The translations under genes were made by a program, and so were the position numbers. Source: Tagetes erecta (lineage: Eukaryota; Streptophyta; Magnoliopsida; Asterales; Asteraceae). Taken from it: a stretch of 64,000 bases of DNA. Position 1 is the first letter of the stretch; the number at the start of each line of letters is the position of its first letter. The DNA is taken from contig CM061488.1 of assembly GCA_030867185.1 (NCBI GenBank), forward strand, positions 6,269,501 to 6,333,500. The letters are read 5' to 3'. Positions 22,941 through 33,142 of the stretch are shown in pieces. The notes below the pieces were generated by a model, which had not been told where the DNA came from, did no database searches, and saw nothing but the letters and a program-made list of their open reading frames with translations.

Positions 22941-24150
22941 GTATAATGCTTTTTAGTGGTCCCAACTATTAGGGGTGTTCATTCGAATTGAATACGAATT
23001 AAGTAAATTGGGAGAATTGAATTGGCGAATCGAACTGGTCGAATTGAGACTTTAAAAAATTGTATTCGTATTCGATCTACATTCGAATAAATATCCATGT
23101 ATTCGATTCAATTAAGTTATTTGAATTCGAATCAAATTCGAATAGATTCGAATGTATTCGCTTTAAAAAATATGTAAATAAACAACCACATCAAATATTA
23201 CAAATGTAGCATCAACATAACATAAGTCTAAAACACCACCCTAACAATCTGAAAAACATCACCTAAACAATATGCAAAATATTAGCACATCAACAAGTCT
23301 AAAACATGTTCAAAAACCTGTAGAAACAACTAAGAAGCAACCACAACACCAAATCATGTATATATGCAGAAACAACAACTAAGATTGGGTAATGGGTTAG
23401 GGTTGAGTATTTTTAACTTTATTTTAAGCTCATTAAGTCATATTCATATATACATAATTAATTAGATATATTAAAAATATATATTTCTTATTCAAACTGG
23501 GAGAATCGAATGTGAATAATACTAATAATCATATTCGTATTCGATCCACATTCGACAAAATTATTCGAATCAAATGCGAATCGAATGACTGAAAGCTGAT
23601 TTCGAATGGTCTTAATCGGATTTGATTCATATTTCGAATAATTCGAATCGTATTCGAATAATGAACACCCCTACCAACTATCACATTTAAGTTTCTACCG
23701 GTCCTAACTATTGAATTAGCTGTCAACGGTCCAACTTTTATCACTTTGGTAACCAACGGTCCGTCGTTAAATTTTTTTTAACGCCGTTAAGTTTTTTTCT
23801 AAATTCAAAACCGATGTTTTAAGCATTTTGATCGGAAGGATAACACAAGTCGATTGATGGAAAAGTTATCTCGAAACAGCACTCCGAACAATGAAACGTG
23901 CTTCAATCGGATGTAAAAATTTTATCGTTCAGAGATCCATTTCGAGCAAACTTTTACATCAATCGACTCATATAAAAGGCCTAAAACATCTGTCTTGAAT
24001 TCGAAAAAAGATTAATGACGTTAAAAAAATTTAACGACGGACCGTTGGTTGCCAAAGTGATAAAAGTTGGGACTGTTAACAGCCAATTCAATAGTTTGAA
24101 CCAGTAGAAACCAAAAGATGATAGTTGGAATCAGCGGAAACCAATATACC
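22941..24150. mobile_element. Foldback element, family F1, most complete copy
   Basis: The left tip (about GTATAATGCTTTTTAGTGG) and right tip (CCACTGGTT-like, ending AACCAATATACC) are complementary, and the arms stay complementary for over 200 bp through TAACTATTGAATTAGCTGT, CTTTTATCACTTTGG and AACCAACGGTCCGTCG. The centre holds TCGAAACAGCACTCCGAAC and its partner. There is no coding capacity. A hAT element has inserted into the left arm (22970-23673). Removing that insert and one TSD copy restores a continuous arm. Two further copies, at 4434 and 9849, define the family. The superfamily is probably Mutator-like by TIR length, but no TSD could be fixed. Confidence 0.75.
22970..23673. mobile_element. 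hAT-type MITE (704 bp) with perfect 8-bp TSD CCAACTAT
   Basis: The element starts TAGGGGTGTTCATTCGAAT and ends with the complementary ATTCGAATAATGAACACCCCTA. It is flanked by CCAACTAT at 22962-22969 and 23674-23681. The outer 150-200 bp of each side is crowded with ATTCGAAT-type motifs, and the middle (23160-23460) is plain AT-rich sequence without a gene. The 8-bp TSD and TAGGGGTG terminus identify a non-autonomous hAT element. Confidence 0.9.
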
Positions 24151-25828
24151 TATAGAAAATGATATAAAAACATAAGTACTTATAAACATGAGAAATGATA
24201 TAATCTACTCTAGTAAAATTTTTGAAAAATGAAAATATTTTGATAAATAATGTCTTCTCATTTATACACAAACAAGATGAAGTTGAGGATACAAATTTGG
24301 TTAAATTTGGAAAATGTGGATGTCTATATGTTTTTTTTATCCACCACAATCAAAAAGTATTATGCTATATCTTATTATTATTATTTTGTATTTAAAAAGG
24401 AGACACGATTTATCATTTTTTTTCACATCGCGTGACTAGGAATAAACAAAAAGTAAACATTTTGAAATGTCGGGTAAACGCTTTTATATTGCCACTTTTT
24501 TTTATTTTTTTCTTTCTTTCTTGAAAATAAATTGCTTTTAATTTACTCTTATACAAAAAAGGCGTAATTAAGTGATCATCATGACATATCATGACCATTT
24601 CATGTTCTCAAAAGTTATGCAAAAACCGTTTACCGTCCTTAAATATATTTACTTGAGTAAATAAACAGTAACAACTTCATAATTATTATGATAATACTAA
24701 CTTAAATCACCTATGTCACTATGTATATGATAATTAAGGATGTGTTCGATACAAAACCAGTTGTAAATACAATATTACGAGAACCGCTTAAACACTTGTA
24801 TTTGATGTATCGAAAATAAGAAGTCTTATGTCTTATAACTCAAGGTATATAAGGTAATATATAAGTAAACTAGGTTAGATATCCGTGTCTTATACGTGAC
24901 TGTTTTAAAATAAGCTGTCAACTAAAAATGTTTGAAATTACATAATATGGGTTTAATTGTGTGGTTTGGCTTCTCTAGATCAAAAAAAAGATCCGCGTGG
25001 TTTCAAATTTTGAGTAAAAATAAACCTGTGTGTATATTTTTGAGGTGTTACTTTATGAAGTCATGTGGCAAAAGTAGTTTATTAAATTGTCATGTGACAA
25101 GTATTGCTTAATATTATGACAAGTGAATGAGATTGGTTTATTTTATTATTATATAGGATATGTGTTTTTTGAATTTCTCTACTTAAGTATTGATTAATTT
25201 GGTTTGCAATATATACACATATACATTAAATATAACATATTTTTATTATTTATTGAATAATTTTAAAAGTGAGCTTTTGAGTGCTTAAAATGCAAGACTT
25301 GAGAAAAGGGCACTCAAATTGGTCTGCCATTACTTTGTTTTTTTAATCAACATGTAAATTTCAACACATTAAAGTTTTATATTATTTTAGATATATTTTA
25401 TTAGAAACACGTTTACTTTTTCTTATTGAAGTCGAAGATATAAGTTTACACCTTTAGATACAAATATTTTGTTTTTACATGATTGACTAATATATACATA
25501 TACATACATTTACATACATGATACATGTATCTACATACATTTATACATACGTATTAAACTATTAAAGATCAAGATACTTAATACATAGGGAATGTATTTT
25601 GCAAATTGTAAACAAACTAAATATGCACCTTTAATCTTGTGAATTAATGATTGAGATAAAAAAATGTAATATCGATCGTTGTTTACACATTAAGGTTTTG
25701 GTGTAAATTTAAAATAGACTATTGTTGGTTGGCTTTTTTCATGTTATTATATTCCACTTTTAAAACACCTGCATCCTTATAATACAATTTTATTCATGTG
25801 TCGGGGAAAACAATATAATTAAATAAAT
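24151..25828. other. AT-rich intergenic stretch; possible Helitron-type end near 24868
   Basis: No credible gene is present. Read on the minus strand, the sequence around 24868-24895 shows a short hairpin-like CACG...CGTG stem followed by TATCTAAC-CTAG-T, which resembles a Helitron 3' end, but without a matching 5' end. The remainder is AT-rich with ATACAT repeats at 25490-25545. Confidence 0.35.
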
Positions 25829-26247
25829 AACTAAATTGCAGTTTTGGTTTCTGTATTTTGATATCATTAATAGTTTTAGTTTTATTTTAACAATTTTGTT
25901 TCCTGTGATTTTATTTTCTAACAGAATTAGTCCCGAACACTAACTCCATCCAATTTTCTGTTAAATCTCTCTCACTCGCCCCGCATATAAGAGGGGTAAA
26001 AATGTCATTTCTCCCTATTTTATCTAGGTAATCATGTAGTTTACATTTTTATTCAGTCGTATGTAAAAAAAGTGGAGGAAATAACATTTTTACTCCGCAT
26101 GTGAGGGAGACTTAACAGAAAATTAGATGCAGTTAGTGTTCGGGACCATTTTTGTTAGAAAATAAAATCACAAGGACCAAAATTGTTAAAGTGAAACTAA
26201 AACTGTTAATGATATCAAAATAAAAGGACCAAAATTATAGTTTGCTC
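25829..26247. mobile_element. Mutator-type MITE (419 bp) with 9-bp TSD TAAATAAAT
   Basis: The ends AACTAAATTGCAGTTTTGG and its near complement at 26225-26247 cap inverted repeats spanning most of the element. Mirrored phrases include TTAGTCCCGAACACTAACTCC / GTTAGTGTTCGGGACC and AAAATGTCATTT / AATAACATTTTTA. TAAATAAAT flanks both sides (25820-25828, 26248-26256). The same family is at 43948-44368. The 9-bp TSD indicates Mutator-type transposition. Confidence 0.85.
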
Positions 26248-26685
26248 TAAATAAATAGTCCTGGTAATTTGATGAAACCAACATATTAAGAATCTAACAC
26301 AATAGGTTGCATGTTTAATTAAAATTAACTGCGATTTAAGTAATAAATCACCTAACTCAACTCACTTGGATGACATCTTGCGGAAGAGGGCCAACTTTAC
26401 TCACCAGTCACCAGCAACAATTCGAGAAGTGAGCGACAATAGGGCAAGTGTGTTGCAGTGAGGAGGAGGGGCGGTTGGTTTTCGATTTTTTATCAAGTGA
26501 ATTACATACACAATAATTGTGGTTTATAAATAAAAAATTATTTGCATTTATGATGCGATGACCGGGTCTTATCTGTTATGTTTTAACACCAACCCTGTCT
26601 TTTAGTAGCGAAAGTTGTTTGCTAAACAATGTAGCTTGTGCACCCTACTTTATTTCCTAATCTAGTTACACTAGCAAAGGAATTG

Positions 26686-26901
26686 TCACTATAATTTAAA
26701 TCTCATAGTAATATTCTCTTATAATAAATTGCTAACTAATGACGCCACACTGTGCCACTTGTCAACATCACAATCACTCAAATAAATTCATATTATATCC
26801 TTCACATTTGTTAACTTTTTCATCATTACTCATTTCTATATAAAATTATATAGTTTCTTTTTTACCGTTCAAGCCGTGAGTACTCACGAGTGTTAACCTA
26901 G
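26686..26901 (+). mobile_element. Candidate short non-autonomous Helitron
   Basis: The segment begins TCACTATAATTTAAA and ends with a short hairpin (CCGTGAGTACTCACGAG), a spacer TGTTAAC and CTAG followed by T, as expected for a Helitron 3' terminus (hairpin then CTRR). The interior phrase AATAAATTGCTAACTAATGACGCCAC is typical of short plant Helitrons as I know them. The base before the 5' TC is G rather than A, which weakens the left border. Confidence 0.45.
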
Positions 26902-28300
26902 TTTGTTATAAAGGTTACAAAGTTTCACTTGCTTATACATGTCCTTAAAGTATTGTGGTTTCTATTCTCAATTTTTTTATTTAAATCATCTCGTTTCACT
27001 AGAAATGAAAATGTAAATACTTCAAATTGTTAATCACAAAAATATAAAACTATAACAAAAAAATCAAATATTGATAAGGGGAAGTATGATACATTGGTTA
27101 ATCGTAATTCATACCGATAACTTAGAATTAACATAATTACATTTAGAACGTTCTGATGATCAAGTGTAGAGTGGCATTCACCATGCTCTAAGTTTACGTT
27201 TTGTTTTGATGTAATAGACTAGTTTTGCTTTTGTTTATTGTTTACTTGTAAACTGAGTCCGGCGAAACTACGAGTGAAACTATGGTTTCCCTAGTAGCCA
27301 GACATTAGACATGGTGCATGACAGTTTCACAGACTTGCGAAACTGTCTGCGAAACTAGACTCTATATATATAGTTGTTTCATTTCACAATTATGTAACTC
27401 CTGGAAACTAGAATGCAATTTCTCTTATTATTGAGGTCAGTGTTATTATTATTGCTAAGATCTTATTTCATATATCATTTGAGCATTACACTTCATTGTT
27501 GAGTATTGTTTGTTGTTACAAATGGGTTTTATTTCCCATACACGAACATGTTTATAACAACTATACACAATAAGAGATATGTGAATACACATATTCAAGA
27601 ACGTGTTAAAAGTCAATGAAAGTTCACAAAAGTCTTAAATAAAGTATAAATACATAATCCTTAACAAACTTTAGACAAACACATTTGAACCAAGATTTTG
27701 ATCTATCATTATTGTAGTCAAATAGGAAGAATCATGATTCTCACTAGATACACGGTGAAACATGAATAAATACATACCATTTACACATGCTCTGAACGAG
27801 TAGAAGAATGGATCGATTGAGCGATGAACTGATGAATCGACAGTTGCTCCATTCGATTCGATTACTGATGATGATAATTGGCGTTGGGAAGGAGGAGAGA
27901 CTGACGGATTGAGCGATGAGCTGATTTTAGGGCAGCTATTGCGGAGTGTGAGACTAGCGATTAAGCTTTTTTTGGAAATTAGAAGTCGATGAATACTTTA
28001 GGCGGGATCTAAATATTAGGGTAGATAATAAATTTTTACTTTTAAATAAAGTTTTCAAGTATTAACATGTAAACCTGTATATACCTGTTTACACCTTAAA
28101 AATAACAGAGAGATTCGTGTGTACCTGTTTAGTACATGATACATGTCAAGGCCATACTCAATACCTATTAAGGTCATGTAGATTCGTGCTAATGTACGTG
28201 TACAAAACTGTTAGCCCTACCTTTTGAGCATTCCTAGTACCCTAATGAAGGTTGGTGGTTCCTCTCCACCGTAAACGTGTCCTCTTCTAAATGTACAAAA
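26902..28300. other. Intergenic stretch without a recognised gene
   Basis: At 27260-27365 the words GAAACT and AGTTTC alternate, giving local foldback potential around a TATATATATA at about 27363. Around 27805-27975 a GC-richer part (GGATCGATTGAGCGATGA, partly repeated at about 27907) resembles an exon-like fragment but has no long frame. No function is assigned. Confidence 0.35.
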
Positions 28301-28670
28301 AATGTTTTGGTTTTTGACTTTTTCCCTCTTTGGCTCTTATACTTTGTCGTAATTATAAATTTGGCCCCTAACTCAACTTTGATATATTCACTACTTTGAC
28401 CCTTTAACTTTGATTTATTATTATTTTTACTCTTGGTGACATAATCAATTTACAGCTTTGACCTCCTTACTCTACTTCACTTATTTACGACTTTGACCCC
28501 TGACTTTAAGTTGGTTATCATTTTCACCTAAAAGTTTGAATATATCTGTCTTTAGTATGTGACACATCACAACTTTACACTGTAACCTGTGAAACATTAA
28601 TTTTTTTTATCAATGCGTGTGACGAAGTCGCATATATGAGACTCGGTCTCTACATCGCGACCCAATTTTA
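28300..28670 (+). repeat. Dispersed repeat, copy 1 (homologous to 30560-30930)
   Basis: A run of TTTGACC/CTTTGA-type phrases is followed by a conserved tail: TATGTGACACATCAC, TTTACACTGTAACC, GAAACATTAA, AACGCATGTGACGAAGGC-like, and a GTCTC / CATCGCGACCC end. The second copy, 2.26 kb downstream, has the same order of blocks. It is non-coding and the element type is unknown. Confidence 0.55.
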
Positions 28671-28845
28671 TATGTAGTTTAAACATAACAAAATTTTGAT
28701 TTTGTTTCAAAAAAGTCACTTAAACTTTGTTTTGTTTCAATTAGGTAACTCATTTTTAAGTTCTGTTTCAACTAAATCACTCAAACTTTGTTTTGTTTCA
28801 ATTAAATAACTTAAGTTTAAGAAGGTGTTCTAATCTTAAATATTA

Positions 28846-29094
28846 CTCTCTCCGTCTCAATTTAGATGTCATGGGACCCACAACACAAAGATTAAGAAAA
28901 GTAGATTATTATATTATTTTATCCTATAAAATGACAAAAATGCCATTAAAGTATTTTGTCTTTTAGTCATAAAGTAGATTTTATGTTAAATAATTAGGCG
29001 TAAAATTGAAAATGATATTTTTATTTTTGAAATGGACATTTAAATTGGGACAACCAAAAGAGAAAATTTGGACATTTAAATGGGACGGAGGGAG
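28846..29094. mobile_element. Stowaway-type (Tc1/Mariner) MITE, 249 bp
   Basis: The termini CTCTCTCCGTCTCAATTTA and TAAATGGGACGGAGGGAG are complementary and match the widely known plant Stowaway end CTCCCTCCGTCCC. The element is flanked by TA on each side (28844-28845, 29095-29096). It has no coding capacity. Confidence 0.88.
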
Positions 29095-29096
29095 TA

Positions 29097-30559
29097 ATAT
29101 TTTATAAAAACTTATAGTTATATGTTATTGATATATTATTTTTAAAAACGGTTAATTCATTAAATATAGTCATACTTTAAATATATGTCTTTGTTTATGA
29201 AGGAATATCGTTCACAAAACTAAATAAATACTTTTATTAATAAACTGAAAATTATAATATAAGAAGGGGTGAAAAAAAATTACTATAATATGAGAAACCA
29301 AAACAAACAAAGAAGAAAATGTAGAAACAAAGAATAGGTGGCTAATGATTTATGTTCAATATAGGCCCCGTTAATACAGATTTTGGGTCGCCCGAGTAAA
29401 TCCCGTTTGTTTCCTAAGGTACAACAAGCTAAGCAGATTACACTGTCGGAGATATCATACCATAAAAAATACTTGAAACAAAAGCACACAGAGTAGAGAA
29501 AGTACAAAGTCAAACAACCCAAAGGTCATTGCTATTTGTGAAGAGGTCAGTAGAATCTAAAGAGTCATGTAGTAAGTGTAACTATTGGTCTGTAGTACCA
29601 TTAAAACGCACACTACACTCATCGCCCGAGTCTTGATCCCGTGCCTGGGGACGCATTAGGTGCTTTGGACCCTTGTGTCAACCACTGGGTGTCCATACTC
29701 ATATAGGGAACATACTCTTTTGGAAGTTTTCACTTATAACCCTCTTCATGTTTTGTCTTTCCACATATGTGGTACAAAACCCAATTTTCCACTACACGTT
29801 TCACAACCTTCTGTTTTAACCACACAGCTTTGAGCATCAAAATCCGATTAGCTCCATTTTGTAAAAAGCCGGGCCCGCTATGTTTATCTCACGTAGTAGG
29901 ACACAAACGAAATGATTTAACAATTATATTGTAACAAATACAAATAATTATTACTGTCCAAAATAAGAAAAACTGTCATTTTTCACTAAAATTCTAAAAG
30001 TTTATCATAATACTTGGACTCTCAATCGTTTAAAACAATACATCTATAACTTACTGTTAACCCTAGACACAAGTCAAACCCTTTAATTTTTCATAATATC
30101 AAAATTCAAACTCAATATATATTACAAATTATTCCACATCAATGATCAAACATGGTATACGACTCTTGGTCTATATATTGAAAAAGAAAAAGTTAACAAG
30201 CTAGGGGTAAAAGGTCAAAACAAATGCTTGACCTACTAATGATAGCTCCTACCAAACATACAAAATAATGAAACTCACAACACCATCCAATTTGTCTCCA
30301 CCTTTGTTATGAGGCTTACATTTAATTTCATTTATAATATCTATTAGTAAAATATGCTTTATGAACAATACTTCTATAAATATAGATATGCAATATGCAA
30401 CTCTTTTGTTCCTTTATATTCCCTATTAGGTGTTTTTTGGGTTTTATGTAAAGAATATAGCATTTATTTTTCACGTTTGTTTATTTACTTTTACTTTAAA
30501 TTTCCAAATCCCATTCTTCATATTAATATTGATATATCTTCTAACTAATAAGGTCGTAG
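29097..30559. other. Intergenic stretch without a recognised gene
   Basis: A 79-codon minus-strand frame at 29283-29522 is hydrophobic and has no recognisable domain. The region 29600-29900 is less AT-rich than its surroundings and could be promoter-like or an old repeat. No transposon ends or TSDs were found. Confidence 0.35.
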
Positions 30560-30930
30560 GACCTTCTCAATTTACACCTCACCCTCTTTAACTTTTTAAT
30601 GTTTACTACTTTGGTTCTTTAACTTAACTTTAATATTTTACAAATTTAATCTTCGACTTTAACTTATAAACATTTTAGCCTACGAAGACTTTACCGATTT
30701 ACTACTTTGACCCTCTTCTCTTCTTTGACATGTATACGACTTCGATCCGCTGACTTTGACTTGGTTAATATTATGGCCTCTAAGTTTGGATATATTTTCA
30801 CATTTTAATATGTGACGAATTACGATTTTTCACCGTAACGTGCGAGACGTTAAACTTTTGATATCAACGCATGTGACGAAGGCACATACGTAAGACCCTG
30901 CCGTCACATCCCGCGGCCTGGTGTTAAAAC
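30560..30930 (+). repeat. Dispersed repeat, copy 2 (homologous to 28300-28670)
   Basis: It shares ordered blocks with copy 1: GTTTACTACTTTGG, CGACTTTAAC, TTTACTACTTTGACCCTC, GACTTTGACTTGGTTA, AATATGTGACG, CACCGTAACGTGCGAGACG, and ATATCAACGCATGTGACGAAG near its end. The two copies are in the same orientation. Family unknown. Confidence 0.55.
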
Positions 30931-31601
30931 TAATTCCACTTCATTTGACAAATTCGATTAGAAATCTAGTTTCTTAAAATTCCAAATCCTTTAGATAAAT
31001 TTCAATTTCTTATAAAATTTACACAAACCAAACGCACGTGAAAGGTTATTGTGAACCATTGGCTGATATTACTGAGATGAGCGTTTACATGTTTTTATAA
31101 CCAAATATAAAAGTGTCTAATGTGAACAAACATTGAAAAATTCACACATTGAGACGACTTAAAAAAATTTAGTCATGGGTTATCTCACTTATATTGTCCA
31201 CATTGCCTATAATATGCCTCACAAGTGAGTCACAACATGAAGATATTTGGTTTTTGATATGATATAAAGATACTTCTAATTAGTTGATCACAAAAAACAG
31301 TTGAATTTGATTGCAGCCATGTAGTGAGATATGAGGACTCAAGAAGCCATGTAAGATGCCCCGGTGCTAACTGGAGTTGGTGTCCAAAGTGACAGGTGTG
31401 CGTGTTTGTGATTGTAATTTTAGATACGTTATTAGGTTTTAAAATTTATAAAAATGATTTTTATTTATGAGTACAAAAACACAATAGGCAAATGCACCTT
31501 CTAGTATAGCACTATAGCTTAGGTAAGAACTAAGTATAACATAAAGGAGGGAATCAATAGTCAACCGTTGTTATCGTTTAGCAAACTAATAAGTTGAGTT
31601 G
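30931..31601. other. Intergenic stretch without a recognised gene
   Basis: AT-rich sequence with no notable open frame and no repeat boundary that I could support. Confidence 0.35.
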
Positions 31602-31609
31602 GGTTTAGT

Positions 31610-32097
31610 TAGGGGTGTAAACGAGTCGAGCTACTCGCGAGCTATTCGAGATCGGATCGATAAAAAGCTCGAACAAGCCGAGCTTTTTCGAGTTCGAACT
31701 CGAGCCCGAGCCTAAGAAAAAAGCTCATTAAGTTATCGAGCCCGAGCTCGAGCTTTACACATCGAGCTCTACCCGGCTCGCGAGTCTTATCGAGCTTTTC
31801 ATTTATATATTTATTTATTTATTTTATAAATATATATTATTATTAGTTAAAATATATATAAATTATGATTAAAAATATATAATATGTATTTTGTTATATA
31901 TAAAATACATATAATTAAAAGTTTATGTAAAATTATTTAATTAAAATAATAAAACATCAAACGAGTCGAGTCCGAGCCGAGCTTGAGAAGTTTATGACGA
32001 GCTCGAGCTCGAGCTTTGAAATTAAATCTTGAAACGAGCCAAGCTCAAGCTCGAGCCTAGACGAGCTCGGGCTCGGCTTGGCTCGTTTACACCCCTA
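31610..32097. mobile_element. hAT-type MITE (488 bp) with perfect 8-bp TSD GGTTTAGT
   Basis: The ends TAGGGGTGTAAACGAG and CTCGTTTACACCCCTA are perfect complements, flanked by GGTTTAGT at 31602-31609 and 32098-32105. The arms are packed with GAGCTCGAGC / CTCGAGCC repeats that can pair with each other, and the centre is AT-rich. Ends and TSD length identify hAT. It lies about 1 kb upstream of the HD-Zip III start codon. Confidence 0.92.
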
Positions 32098-32105
32098 GGT
32101 TTAGT

Positions 32106-33142
32106 GCATACATGATTTGTGTGCCATGTAGATGTCTAGTTATCAAGAGGCTTTTTGCCCAAAAAGTATGTAATGAAAGGAGCCTAAAAAGCCAATTCCA
32201 ATTATTATATAATTAATCATGGAGGGATTAACCACTAAAAATGCGAGCAGATCTTGATTTTTAAAATTCCTAGATGACTTCTATAAAATGTCCAGGACCA
32301 AAAAAATGTTGAAAGCGCCGACCGAATGGATAAGGGGACGCCAAGAGACGCATTAACGGCGCGTTTTGGGTGTTTTGAAATTACAAATGCTCTAATAAAC
32401 AAAAAGAAACCACCGTTGGTTTGAAAATTTACCCAACTAACCAACGACATTAATGAATGAAATTAAAGTAAAACACTTTTGCAGAGTGTGATCATCTCAT
32501 CTTAAATAGCCTTAAAATTCACCACAACTGAAACTGAGTGAGTGAGTGAGTGTGTTTGGTACAAAGTGAGGACAAAATGGAATGATGATCCATAAATGGT
32601 CTCCCAACTGGGGTTTCACTTTAACAATTTCTTTTTCTCTTTCTTTCAATCACTTGTACCAAGCAACTATATTTCATTTCATTTCATTTGACCCATTTCA
32701 GTTTTATCACAAAAATCCCAACTTGCTCTTGAAATTCACAATCTTGAGTGATCCAATAATGGAAACCCTGCATTTCATGCTTACAACTGCGTGATTGTTA
32801 GGTTCATTTGCTTAAAAAAAGAAGACAACAACAAGGGTAAACGACAACGTTTCACTTCAAACACTCTTCAAGGTGTGTGTGTTTGTCATTTCTCATATCC
32901 TCTCTCTCTATTTCTTTATATTTATTTATCAAATCTTGTCACTTCCTTCATAAGATCCACACATTCTAGTTGGGATTTGGGATTTTTTTCTTTTTAAATA
33001 ATTCTTCACTCAATTTAACCAAAAAAAATCAAGACTTTTGTTTTCTTGATGGGATTTAGACAATAGTTGTTACTTTTGAATGGTTACAAAAGAGTGAGTG
33101 TTTGATCTTTTTTGTTTAGCAATCTTGAGTGAGTTTGGAGTA
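32106..33142 (+). promoter_or_regulatory. Promoter and 5' leader region of the HD-Zip III gene
   Basis: The sequence between the hAT MITE and the ATG has pyrimidine-rich, UTR-like tracts (TTCTTTTTCTCTTTC near 32620, TCCTCTCTCTCTATTTC near 32898). It contains two upstream open frames of 70 and 68 codons (32582-32794 and 32791-32997) that overlap by 4 bases and end before the main start. A possible 5'UTR intron runs from AAG/GTGTGTGT near 32872 to TTTAG near 33119. The transcription start is not defined by sequence alone. Confidence 0.45.
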
